From contig JAGOSA010000002.1 in assembly GCA_018062505.1 (NCBI GenBank), forward strand, positions 11,948-52,445: 40,498 bases of DNA. Reading direction: 5' to 3'. Each line of letters opens with the position of its first letter. The first letter of the stretch is position 1. Below are positions 5,982-13,482 of the stretch, in pieces. The position numbers were made by a program, and so were the translations under genes. Source of the DNA: Minisyncoccota bacterium. GTDB taxonomy: Bacteria > Patescibacteriota > Minisyncoccia > Phycocordibacterales > UBA9973. Below the pieces are notes generated by a model. It ran no database searches. It was not told the origin of the DNA and worked only from the letters and a program-made list of their open reading frames with translations.

Positions 5982-7448
5982 ATGTCAGAAAAACCAGCTG
6001 AAAAGGCAACTGAAAAAACAGTCGAAAAAAAGATAACGCCTCGCGCCGAAGATTATTCGCAGTGGTATCTGGATGTCATTGATGCGGCAGATCTCGCCGA
6101 CTACGGCCCAGCTCGCGGCACGATGGTCATCAAGCCATACGGCTACGCAATCTGGGAACGCATTCAGGAAGTCCTCAACAAAAAATTCAAAGCAACTGGC
6201 GTGCAGAACGCTTATTTTCCAATGCTCATTCCGGAGCGACTCCTCAAGCGCGAAGAAAATCACGTTGAAGGTTTTGCTCCTGAAGTTGCTGTCATTACTC
6301 ATGCTGGCGGCAAGAAGCTCGAAGAAAACCTCATCGTCCGTCCAACTTCTGAAACAATTATGTACGAAGTGTTTTCAAAGTGGATTCATTCATACCGCGA
6401 TTTGCCGCTCCTCATCAATCAATGGGCCAACGTCGTTCGCTGGGAAATGCGAACACGTCTCTTTCTCCGTACGACAGAATTTCTCTGGCAAGAAGGCCAC
6501 ACAGCGCACGCAACACATGACGAAGCAGATGAGCGCGCAAAAGATATGCTCAAAATCTACAAAGACCTTGCTGAAAACTACATGGCAATTCCAGTTACGA
6601 TGGGACAGAAGTCTGAATCAGAAAAATTCGCCGGTGCACTTCGCACGTATACTTGCGAAGCTATGATGCAAGACGGCAAGGCACTTCAGTTTGCAACATC
6701 GCACAACCTCGGTCAAAATTTCGCGACAGCTTTTGATGTAAAGTTTACAGACCAAAACGGCGAAACTGTTTTCTGCTGGCAGACGAGCTGGGGACTGAGT
6801 ACTCGCTCTATCGGCGGCCTCATCATGACGCATAGCGATGACAAAGGCTTGGTTTTGCCTCCGAAGATGGCTTCGATTCAGGCTGTCATCACAACGATTG
6901 CTCCATCTGAAACAGATCGCACAACAGTTGGCGAAAAAGCAAACGAACTCAAATCAATTCTTGAAGCTGCTGACATTTCTTGTCACGTCGACAATCGCGA
7001 ACTTCGCCCTGGAGAGAAATATTTCGAATGGGAAAAGAAAGGCGTGCCTGTTCGCATCGAACTTGGTCCAAAAGATATTGCGAACAACAGCGCTGTACTA
7101 GTTCGCCGCGACACTGGAGAGAAAAAGCCAGTAGCTCTTGCTGATCTTTCTAAAGAAGTTGCAACTTTACTCGAAGCAATTCAAAGCAATCTCTTCGAGC
7201 GCGCGCTTGCACTTCGAAAAGACAAAACAGTTACTGTTGATTCTTGGGAAGAATTCCAGAAGGAAATCGAAGAAGGCAAATTCGTCATGGCTCACTGGTC
7301 TGGCGACGCTGCTGACGAAGCTGAAATCAAGAAAGCAACCACTGCCACAATTCGCTGCATTCCATTTGATCAGCCAGAAGAAGAAGGCAAGTGCGTTTTC
7401 TCTGGAAAGCCATCAAGCAAAAGAGTTATATTTGCGAAGGCGTATTAG
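5982..7448 (+). CDS. proS: Prolyl-tRNA synthetase, archaeal/eukaryote-like type
   Basis: Class II synthetase charging tRNA-Pro. Motif 2 is seen as VVRWEMRTRLFLRTTEFLWQEGHTAH, in two overlapping pieces around residue 160. RPTSET precedes it and WGLSTRSIGGLIMTHSDDKG forms the motif 3 region. The 488-aa length, the lack of the large editing insertion (INS) of standard bacterial ProRS, and a C-terminal domain ending in Tyr (FAKAY) mark the archaeal/eukaryote-like form. The first 20 residues are Lys/Glu/Thr-rich and likely a disordered tail. Without the INS domain, removal of Ala-tRNA-Pro would need a separate factor, which is not seen nearby. Confidence 0.95.
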   Translation: MSEKPAEKATEKTVEKKITPRAEDYSQWYLDVIDAADLADYGPARGTMVIKPYGYAIWERIQEVLNKKFKATGVQNAYFPMLIPERLLKREENHVEGFAPEVAVITHAGGKKLEENLIVRPTSETIMYEVFSKWIHSYRDLPLLINQWANVVRWEMRTRLFLRTTEFLWQEGHTAHATHDEADERAKDMLKIYKDLAENYMAIPVTMGQKSESEKFAGALRTYTCEAMMQDGKALQFATSHNLGQNFATAFDVKFTDQNGETVFCWQTSWGLSTRSIGGLIMTHSDDKGLVLPPKMASIQAVITTIAPSETDRTTVGEKANELKSILEAADISCHVDNRELRPGEKYFEWEKKGVPVRIELGPKDIANNSAVLVRRDTGEKKPVALADLSKEVATLLEAIQSNLFERALALRKDKTVTVDSWEEFQKEIEEGKFVMAHWSGDAADEAEIKKATTATIRCIPFDQPEEEGKCVFSGKPSSKRVIFAKAY

Positions 7449-7491
7449 GAACGTAAAAATCAAAACATTCACTACTTAACATTGGGTCTTA

Positions 7492-7520
7492 TTGACAAAA
7501 ATAATTTCTGATGTTATTTT
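7492..7520 (+). promoter_or_regulatory. Promoter of the ATP-grasp/phosphatase operon
   Basis: Consensus TTGACA-17 bp-TATTTT, with TG two bases before the -10 (extended -10). The transcript would start about 12 bases before ATG 7539. Confidence 0.65.
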
Positions 7521-7538
7521 TAAAAAAACTTAACAATA

Positions 7539-8594
7539 ATGCTAAAAGGAAATACGAACTACTCATCAAAGCGGTTGGTTATTCTTATTGATTACCGACA
7601 GCAATTCTACTCTTCGACCTTAGGTCGGGGAGCATCACTTGATATTTCTTTAATAAAATCAGGATTTGAGGCTGCAGGCTATGCTGTTTATGTATATCAG
7701 TATAGTGAAATCGATTTTTCGAAACAAGATTATAGTGATGCATTAGTGCTCTATAAATCTTCCGAAGATCCGTCCCTAAAATACAAAGACTTCATTGAAG
7801 ATATATTGCTCGGCATGGCGTACCAGGGCGCTACACTCATTCCTGATTTCCAGTATTTCCGTGCCCACCACAATAAGGTGTTTATGGAAATAATGCGAAG
7901 CTCACTAAAAGAAAAGTTTGGGCTTCCATCATCTCGTTACTATGGAACATACGAAGAGTATTTACAGGATTTCACATCGGACTCATTTCCTGTGGTATTT
8001 AAATCAGCCACGGGTTCAAAGGCGAGTAATGTATTTATTGCTCACAGTAAAGATGAAGCGAATGCTGTTGCAAAAAAGATATCATCGACACCATCTACAT
8101 TTAATGCGTCATTGCGACGATTGAGTTTGGCTGATGCGAATGGTTTTTTGCCAATATCCAACAATAGGAATAAATTTATTGTCCAAGATTATATTCCTGG
8201 TGTTCCTGGAGATTACAAAGTGCTTGTCTATGGTGGCCGATACTTTACGTTCTATCGGGAAAATCGTCCGAATGACTTTCGAGCAAGCGGTACTATGGAT
8301 TTTGTATTTGTAGACACCCTGCCTGATGCCGTTCTTGATTTTGCGAACCAGGTATATGATTCCTTCGATGTCCCGTTCATCTCGCTTGATATAGGGTACG
8401 ATAGAAATCAGTGCTACTTATTTGAATTTCAATTTGTAGAATTCGGGCAACGAGCAGTTCAGCGATCCAATCACTATTTTCAGAAAAAAGAAAGTGGCTG
8501 GGAGCGCATTTCCCAACAGAGTAAAGCTGAACATGAGTTTGTTCGTTCAGTACATCAGTACATTCAAAAAAAACAAGGAGGCAACAATGCTTAA
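7539..8594 (+). CDS. ATP-grasp domain protein (possible carboxylate-amine ligase)
   Basis: 351 aa. The N-terminal third (VILIDYRQQFYSS...) resembles a pre-ATP-grasp Rossmann-like domain. The ATP-grasp core follows: VVFKSATGSKASNVF (phosphate-binding loop region, about residue 155), FIVQDYIPGVPGDYKVLVYGG (about 215), FRASGTMDF, and SLDIG...YLFEFQF (acidic metal ligands, about 285-300). Such enzymes activate a carboxylate as acyl-phosphate and join it to an amine or thiol; the substrates cannot be read from sequence. Its last 8 bases overlap the histidine phosphatase gene, so the two are co-translated. The start codon is downstream of a good promoter. I cannot name a closer family. Confidence 0.75.
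   Translation: MLKGNTNYSSKRLVILIDYRQQFYSSTLGRGASLDISLIKSGFEAAGYAVYVYQYSEIDFSKQDYSDALVLYKSSEDPSLKYKDFIEDILLGMAYQGATLIPDFQYFRAHHNKVFMEIMRSSLKEKFGLPSSRYYGTYEEYLQDFTSDSFPVVFKSATGSKASNVFIAHSKDEANAVAKKISSTPSTFNASLRRLSLADANGFLPISNNRNKFIVQDYIPGVPGDYKVLVYGGRYFTFYRENRPNDFRASGTMDFVFVDTLPDAVLDFANQVYDSFDVPFISLDIGYDRNQCYLFEFQFVEFGQRAVQRSNHYFQKKESGWERISQQSKAEHEFVRSVHQYIQKKQGGNNA
8575..8581 (+). promoter_or_regulatory. Strong Shine-Dalgarno sequence of the phosphatase gene
   Basis: AAGGAGG, 5 bases before ATG 8587. It fixes the start inside the end of the ATP-grasp gene and is the only clear Shine-Dalgarno I noticed in the window. Confidence 0.75.
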
Positions 8595-9231
8595 AAAAGT
8601 AATTATTACCCGCCACGCAGAATCATCGGAGGATATTGATCCAACAATGCACAATATCAAAGATGGAAAGTCTGCCGGACTTACCGATCGCGGCAAAGTC
8701 CAAACGATTGACCTTGCAAAAGTGATTCGTGAAAAACTGAAAGAATGCAACCGTTTATTTGCATATGTATCACCAGCCGATCGTGGGCAAGAAACCTGGG
8801 AATTGATCAAAGATAATTTAGGTCTTCCTTTTGTTGTATTAACTGATGTTCGCATCAGAAATCTCAATTGGGGGAATATTACTGTTGCAAATCGATCCAC
8901 TGTTGAAGCGGACCGATATGCGGTTGGTGTTCTAAATTTCACTTTTCCGGAAGGTGACCACACTCCGTCGTATGTTTCAGCCATAAATGATCTGATTGAC
9001 CAGTCGCTGGTCGACGTGACGAGTCATACGGAAGAAAGCGATGATGCGATTCTATTTGTGACACACGGATTCGCCCTTAGGGTTATTCTTAAAAAGTTAC
9101 TCAGACTAGATGAAAAAGAATTTCAATGGCTTAGCAATCCACCAAATTGCTACGTCATAGAATTACTTTATGATTCGACGTCAGGTTCTTTCCGCGAAAC
9201 GGAGCCACTGAGAAGAATGAACCCGATTTAG
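8587..9231 (+). CDS. Histidine phosphatase family protein (phosphoglycerate mutase-like)
   Basis: 214 aa from the ATG preceded by AAGGAGG. The catalytic signature RHAE (RH at residues 9-10) is followed by an arginine in SPADRGQET (R66) and the second histidine in VTHGFALR (H160). This is the branch-1 histidine phosphatase pattern, in which His10 is phosphorylated during the reaction. The substrate is unknown. It overlaps the ATP-grasp gene by 8 bases, which suggests that the two proteins act in one pathway, for instance the phosphatase removing phosphate from the ligase's substrate or product. A terminator follows at once. Confidence 0.85.
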   Translation: MLKKVIITRHAESSEDIDPTMHNIKDGKSAGLTDRGKVQTIDLAKVIREKLKECNRLFAYVSPADRGQETWELIKDNLGLPFVVLTDVRIRNLNWGNITVANRSTVEADRYAVGVLNFTFPEGDHTPSYVSAINDLIDQSLVDVTSHTEESDDAILFVTHGFALRVILKKLLRLDEKEFQWLSNPPNCYVIELLYDSTSGSFRETEPLRRMNPI

Positions 9232-9253
9232 TAGAAGTGTTGAATTTTAATTT

Positions 9254-9280
9254 AGCCCCACAAAAGTGGGGCTTTATTTG
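9254..9280 (+). terminator. Intrinsic terminator after the phosphatase gene
   Basis: AGCCCCAC-AAAA-GTGGGGCT hairpin followed by TTATTTG. Confidence 0.85.
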
Positions 9281-9281
9281 T

Positions 9282-9287
9282 TATACT
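9282..9287 (+). promoter_or_regulatory. -10 box of the Nudix gene, leaderless
   Basis: TATACT, 6 bases before ATG 9294 and immediately after the preceding terminator. Confidence 0.55.
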
Positions 9288-9293
9288 ATCCAA

Positions 9294-9848
9294 ATGAATA
9301 CCATCATTACCATAAGGGATACTGATATTTACCCAAATAAACAACTAATCACTGTTGCAGAATGGCTCGAGAGGAAAACTGTCAAAATAATCCTTAAGAA
9401 CAACAAAAATGAACTAGCTTTTGTTACAAATCCTATTCATGGTTTCTGTCTTTTGCCTGGCGGGGGAATTGAAGAAGGAGAAAATATAGAAATAGCAGCA
9501 AACAGAGAATGTCAGGAAGAAGTTGGCTGGTCTATTAGAGATATTTCTATTCTAGGATATGCGGATGAGTGGCGTGCGCGAGACAGCAAGCACTATACAA
9601 CGGTTTGTGTAGTCGCTCAGGTAGATGCGCCGATCGACGAAGATTTGCGGACAACGCAAGAAAAGGAAAACGGCCTCCATGTTGTCTGGTTTTCATTTGA
9701 CAAAGCCTTTGATGTTCTCAAGAATCAAGTTGCTGAACTTCGCGAGAAAGAAATCCCTTTTTACAACACTTCCTTTAATATTTTAAGAGATTACCTTTTC
9801 CTTGAGGCGTATAGTGAATCAAAAAATAAACTTCGAAACACTATATGA
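9294..9848 (+). CDS. Nudix hydrolase
   Basis: 184 aa. A complete Nudix box (G-x5-E-x7-REUxEExGU) runs from Gly57 to Trp79: GGIEEGE, then REC and EEVGW. These enzymes hydrolyse nucleoside diphosphates linked to another group, using divalent metal held by the box glutamates. Substrate unknown: candidates include oxidised dNTPs, nucleotide sugars or ADP-ribose. The start at 9294 is chosen because the TATACT box at 9282-9287 leaves no room for the upstream ATG at 9237, which lies before the terminator. The gene ends in TGA. Confidence 0.9.
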   Translation: MNTIITIRDTDIYPNKQLITVAEWLERKTVKIILKNNKNELAFVTNPIHGFCLLPGGGIEEGENIEIAANRECQEEVGWSIRDISILGYADEWRARDSKHYTTVCVVAQVDAPIDEDLRTTQEKENGLHVVWFSFDKAFDVLKNQVAELREKEIPFYNTSFNILRDYLFLEAYSESKNKLRNTI

Positions 9849-9891
9849 TTTAAGCGCTGATGAGAATTAAGAATATTGAGGACGATTTCCA

Positions 9892-9927
9892 CAATTAGCA
9901 ATCCCCTTAATCGGGGATTTCTAATTG
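9892..9927. repeat. Long palindrome upstream of speD
   Basis: CAATTAG-c-AATCCCC pairs with GGGGATT-t-CTAATTG around a 6-base loop, giving 14 paired bases with one mismatch. No T-run follows on either strand, so it is a poor terminator. Its right arm covers the place where the -35 box of speD would be (about 9918-9923), so it could be an operator. Confidence 0.6.
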
Positions 9928-9940
9928 CCCCATATTTGTA

Positions 9941-9946
9941 TATAAT
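9941..9946 (+). promoter_or_regulatory. -10 box of speD
   Basis: Perfect TATAAT with upstream TGTA, 10 bases before ATG 9957. Confidence 0.55.
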
Positions 9947-9956
9947 GCTTTCACAT

Positions 9957-10352
9957 ATGGAAACCACAAATTTCGGTGAGCATCTCACCATTGACGGCTA
10001 CGGCGGCGATTACGACAAGCTTAACGATAGGGAAGCGGTTCTGCGCACACTACAAGAATTGCCTGAGAAACTCGGCATGAAAGCATTGTCGGAAGCAGTT
10101 GTTTTCTCAGCGCCAGATAACGGCATCAAAGACCCAGGCGGCTGGAGCGGCTTTTTGGTTATCGCTGAAAGCCACATTGCAGTGCACACATTTCCAAAAC
10201 GGGGATTCGTCAGTGCCGACATCTACACATGTCGCAATGGCCTTGATCAAGCATTTGTCATCCAATACTTTAACGACATCTTTGGACTCAAAGACGTAGA
10301 AACTAACTTTATTATGAGGGGAACAAAGTACCCTGTAGAGAATATTCAGTAA
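9957..10352 (+). CDS. speD: S-adenosylmethionine decarboxylase proenzyme family (SpeD)
   Basis: 131 aa, the size of the short bacterial/archaeal form. The self-cleavage site is seen as ESHIAVHTFPKRG: Ser72 would become the pyruvoyl group, with His77 and a downstream Cys92 in the usual places. SpeD decarboxylates SAM to supply aminopropyl groups for spermidine. No spermidine synthase (speE) is next to it. Some SpeD homologues, including examples from reduced-genome bacteria, are reported to have become arginine or ornithine decarboxylases, so the substrate is open. An upstream in-frame ATG at 9945 overlaps the TATAAT box, which supports the start at 9957. Confidence 0.88.
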   Translation: METTNFGEHLTIDGYGGDYDKLNDREAVLRTLQELPEKLGMKALSEAVVFSAPDNGIKDPGGWSGFLVIAESHIAVHTFPKRGFVSADIYTCRNGLDQAFVIQYFNDIFGLKDVETNFIMRGTKYPVENIQ

Positions 10353-10364
10353 GAGTAGGGTCTG

Positions 10365-10393
10365 TTGACTTTTAATATTTTAAATGGTATAAT
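10365..10393 (+). promoter_or_regulatory. Promoter of the EamA transporter gene
   Basis: TTGACT-17 bp-TATAAT. Transcription would start about 12 bases before ATG 10412. Confidence 0.7.
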
Positions 10394-10411
10394 TTAAAAA
10401 AATAGAAACTT

Positions 10412-11350
10412 ATGAATCCTATCTTACTCGCTGCTGTTGTTGCACCATTACTCTATGCAACCGTTAACTATGTAGACAAATTTATTGTCGGCAAAGTTGC
10501 GACATCGAAGTCTGCTTGGTCATTCTTCGGTTTATTTTCTTTTATTATTGCAGGAATTATTGTTGGCGGACTTGCGATAGTAGGAACGTCGATACAATTG
10601 CCGGCACATAATGCACTTATGCTTATGGTAACTGGAATTTTCCAAGTATCGTGGGTCTATTTGTACTTCAAGGCATTAGAAGGGGAAGACACTTCAAGTG
10701 TTACTCCTTTATTCCAATTTATCGGCTTTTTTGCTTATATATTTGGGGTGTTGTTCTTGGGGGAAGTCCTTGCTGCGCCAAAACTGCTTGCACTTGCACT
10801 CATTTTGGTTGGAGGCGGCTTGCTGTCTTACGATCCTGGCAAAAAACTCGCTTTCAAAAAAGAAGCAGGTTACATGCTCCTTGCTTCAGCGATTATTGCA
10901 CTCGGTTTGGTTTTCTTTAAGAAATCGACAACCGATATTGCGTCATTCGACACTATAGGATTGACCGAATTCTTCATTTCATCTTTCTGGATGTATTTGG
11001 GAATGGGGGTAACAACTGTACTTGTACTTGTATGTGCTCCATCGGTACGCAATGACCTCTCTGTTATGCTCAAAAAAAACAGCGCAACAGTTTGGAAAGC
11101 TAATATCCTCAATGAAGTACTCAATGTGCTTGCAACCTTGTCAGTATCGTATGCACTCTTAAAAATTCCAGTTGCTACGGTGTCTGCGCTCCAGTCAGTG
11201 CAGGCATTCTATGTGCTCCTCATTGGTATTTTCGGGACAATGTTCTTGCCGAAATACATATCCGAGACATTTACTAAAAAATCAATCATTTACAAGGTGA
11301 TTGCCATCGGAATTATGGTCGCAGGGGGAATATTATTAGAAGTTCTCTAG
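10412..11350 (+). CDS. EamA/DMT family transporter
   Basis: 312 aa with about ten hydrophobic segments arranged as two similar five-helix halves, the layout of drug/metabolite transporters. YLYFKALEGEDTSSVTPLFQ in the first half and VSYALLKIPVATVSALQSVQ in the second are the matching family segments. The substrate cannot be predicted. It lies directly after speD, but with its own promoter and a terminator behind, so it is probably a separate unit. A role in polyamine movement would be speculation based only on position. Confidence 0.85.
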   Translation: MNPILLAAVVAPLLYATVNYVDKFIVGKVATSKSAWSFFGLFSFIIAGIIVGGLAIVGTSIQLPAHNALMLMVTGIFQVSWVYLYFKALEGEDTSSVTPLFQFIGFFAYIFGVLFLGEVLAAPKLLALALILVGGGLLSYDPGKKLAFKKEAGYMLLASAIIALGLVFFKKSTTDIASFDTIGLTEFFISSFWMYLGMGVTTVLVLVCAPSVRNDLSVMLKKNSATVWKANILNEVLNVLATLSVSYALLKIPVATVSALQSVQAFYVLLIGIFGTMFLPKYISETFTKKSIIYKVIAIGIMVAGGILLEVL

Positions 11351-11353
11351 TCT

Positions 11354-11379
11354 AAAGCCGCTTTCTCTAAGCGGCTTTT
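11354..11379 (+). terminator. Intrinsic terminator after the EamA gene
   Basis: AAAGCCGCTT-TCTCT-AAGCGGCTTT hairpin followed by T-rich sequence. Confidence 0.85.
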
Positions 11380-11407
11380 GTTATGTTCCTTTTATAGTAA
11401 ATTCATA

Positions 11408-11413
11408 TATAAT
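11408..11413 (+). promoter_or_regulatory. -10 box of the DUF2156 gene, leaderless
   Basis: Perfect TATAAT, 6 bases before ATG 11420. Confidence 0.6.
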
Positions 11414-11419
11414 AGCACC

Positions 11420-12340
11420 ATGATTCCAAACTTTCCGGATTTTAAGCCTATAGAGCTTAATGATAAGGACGAAATAGAGAGTTTTACTAAGAAGTTTGCC
11501 CCATACTCAGATTTTAACTTTGCCAGTATGTGGTCTTGGGATGTAAAAGAAGAAATGCGTGTTTCCCAGCTAAATGGAAACCTTGTTGTTCGTTTTACCG
11601 ACTACCTCACAGGAGAACCTTTCTATTCATTCTTGGGTTCTAATAAGCCAACCGAAACTGCCGATGCACTCCTTACTTTGGCAGAGAAAGAAGGCATTCC
11701 GCTTCACCTGAAACTGGTTCCTGAAGACTCAGCAAAAGAAATAGATCCGACTAGATTCAAGATTGAAGAAGACAGGGATCACTTTGACTACATTCTTGAT
11801 TGCGAAAAATTAATGAGCTACCCAGGACACGAGCTCCGTGGTCACGCTAGTTTCTATAGACGTTTTGTAGAAGAACATGGAGAAAAACTTGAAATAAAAG
11901 TTCTTGATATCGACAATCAGGATCACCAGAACGGAATACAGCTCCTCAATGCTATATGGGTGAACAATAAGAAGGATGAAGGCAAGGATCAGTTTACTGA
12001 TCTAAGTATTGAAGATTTAGCTATTAAAAAATTTCTCAATATCAATAAGGAATTTAAGCACCTCTTTTTGGTCGGGGTTTTTAATGGCGAGAATATGATC
12101 GCTTTCAGTATCAATGAAATAGGCGAAGGAGATGTTGCTACTTGCCATTTTATGAAGGCTAATAATACCTATAAAGGTATTTATTCATATTTATTTAGTG
12201 AGTGTGGAAAAATGCTTGCAAGCTATTCGAAGAAGTATGTTAATATTGAACAAGACCTAGGCCTCAAAAACCTTCGCCAGTCAAAAAAATCCTACGAACC
12301 CGCTCACTTCTTAAAGAAATACATTATTCAGCGAGTGTAA
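11420..12340 (+). CDS. DUF2156 / phosphatidylglycerol lysyltransferase C-terminal-like protein
   Basis: 306 aa, soluble. The overall plan fits the double-GNAT fold of DUF2156 and of the cytosolic domain of aminoacyl-phosphatidylglycerol synthases. It opens with an N-terminal part reading MIPNFPDFKPIEL, followed by FNFASMWSWD. YRRFVEEHGEKLEIKVL lies in the middle. The end has the typical VNIEQDLGLKNLRQSKKSYEPAHFLKKY. No flippase membrane domain precedes it. Family members with that domain move an amino acid from tRNA to lipid; lone domains have unknown acceptors. The start at 11420 is supported by TATAAT 6 bases before; an earlier in-frame ATG at 11378 lies before this box. Confidence 0.75.
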   Translation: MIPNFPDFKPIELNDKDEIESFTKKFAPYSDFNFASMWSWDVKEEMRVSQLNGNLVVRFTDYLTGEPFYSFLGSNKPTETADALLTLAEKEGIPLHLKLVPEDSAKEIDPTRFKIEEDRDHFDYILDCEKLMSYPGHELRGHASFYRRFVEEHGEKLEIKVLDIDNQDHQNGIQLLNAIWVNNKKDEGKDQFTDLSIEDLAIKKFLNINKEFKHLFLVGVFNGENMIAFSINEIGEGDVATCHFMKANNTYKGIYSYLFSECGKMLASYSKKYVNIEQDLGLKNLRQSKKSYEPAHFLKKYIIQRV

Positions 12341-12361
12341 TAAAAACAATAACGAAAAAGT

Positions 12362-13189
12362 ATGAAACCCTCTCCAAATAAAAGCAAGATAGCATTCACT
12401 ATATCAACTATTCTTTTCTTGGCCTTTACTGCATGGTGGCTGTACATCAAGCAGTTTGATATTGATGCAACACGAGACATGCGTCAGCTTTGGGGTGCAA
12501 CATACCAAATAATAGCTCTTTTTGGCGCTATCGTAGGTTTCGTTATTTCAAAGAGATGGGGAGGTTATAAAAGCATGCTCGGAAGGGCGATTATGGCATT
12601 TGCAGTTGGACTATTGTTGCAATCATTTGGCCAAACTTACAGTAGCTATTACGTATATTCTCACCACGTTGAGTCTCCAATCTACCCAGGAATAGGTGAT
12701 GTTGGTTTTTTTGGTAGTGTAATCGCATATATATATGGCATCATTGCCTTGTCAAAAATTAGCGGCATTCGAGTTTCGCTTAAGAAAATGCAGAACAAAG
12801 CTTGGGCACTTATTATCCCAGTTGCCATACTTGTCGGTTCTTATATGTTCTATCTAAAAGGGTATGAATTCGACTGGTCAGACAAAATTAAGGTTTTTCT
12901 TGATTTCGGGTATCCGCTCGGCCAGGCATTTTATATGTCTATTGGTATTCTTGCTCTCATTTTGAGCCGCAACGTCCTCGGGGGAATAATGAAAAAACCG
13001 ATCCTTTTCTTGATTATTGCTTTGCTTTTCCAGTATTTCTCCGATTTCTTTTTCCTATACGAGGCGAACCTCGGCGTATGGTATGTCGGCAATATTAATG
13101 ACTTCTTATATTCTGCATCTTATTTCCTTATGTCAATCAGTCTCATTCAATTTAGTGTAGCTTTTCATCGTATTAGGAGCACAGAATAA
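12362..13189 (+). CDS. Eight-helix membrane protein, possible sensor module
   Basis: 275 aa with eight predicted membrane segments (about residues 9-29, 43-64, 71-95, 109-132, 147-168, 178-203, 212-235, 245-272). The segments IYPGIGDVGFFGSVIAYIYG and FGYPLGQAFYMSIGILALIL resemble membrane sensor modules usually fused in front of kinase or GGDEF domains. Here there is no fused output domain. A 94-aa protein starts 3 bases later and a soluble histidine kinase 5 bases after that. My reading is that this is the membrane input part of a sensor encoded as separate chains. The ligand is unknown. Confidence 0.65.
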   Translation: MKPSPNKSKIAFTISTILFLAFTAWWLYIKQFDIDATRDMRQLWGATYQIIALFGAIVGFVISKRWGGYKSMLGRAIMAFAVGLLLQSFGQTYSSYYVYSHHVESPIYPGIGDVGFFGSVIAYIYGIIALSKISGIRVSLKKMQNKAWALIIPVAILVGSYMFYLKGYEFDWSDKIKVFLDFGYPLGQAFYMSIGILALILSRNVLGGIMKKPILFLIIALLFQYFSDFFFLYEANLGVWYVGNINDFLYSASYFLMSISLIQFSVAFHRIRSTE

Positions 13190-13192
13190 TTT

Positions 13193-13477
13193 ATGACAAC
13201 AGCATTTGATTTAATTTCACAAAGAATCATCAAGGAACAAGAGCTTATTATTGGTCCTATGGCTTGGGAAGAAGCACGCAAGGTAAATGGCCTAAGCGTT
13301 GTTGACACTAAACAAGGAGTAATTTCAATCATGGGCGACGGCAAGCAGATTGTCGACGCGCTCGTTTCTCGCTACGTCAAACTATTTGGCAAAGCTTCAC
13401 AAGAAGCATGTAAAGAATCTGTGCAAGACCTTCTCGCAGACATGAAAGCAGAAGACGTACCAGCAATGCTCAAATAA
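13193..13477 (+). CDS. Small soluble protein between membrane sensor and kinase, 94 aa
   Basis: I do not recognise the family. It is predicted soluble and mixed alpha/beta, with hydrophobic strand-like segments GLSVVDTKQGVISIMG and helices at both ends. It starts 3 bases after the membrane protein stop and ends 5 bases before the kinase start. This spacing makes co-translation and a shared function likely, for instance as an adaptor. No histidine-phosphotransfer or receiver motif is present: there is no conserved His and no acidic pocket. Confidence 0.7.
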   Translation: MTTAFDLISQRIIKEQELIIGPMAWEEARKVNGLSVVDTKQGVISIMGDGKQIVDALVSRYVKLFGKASQEACKESVQDLLADMKAEDVPAMLK

Positions 13478-13482
13478 TAGCT

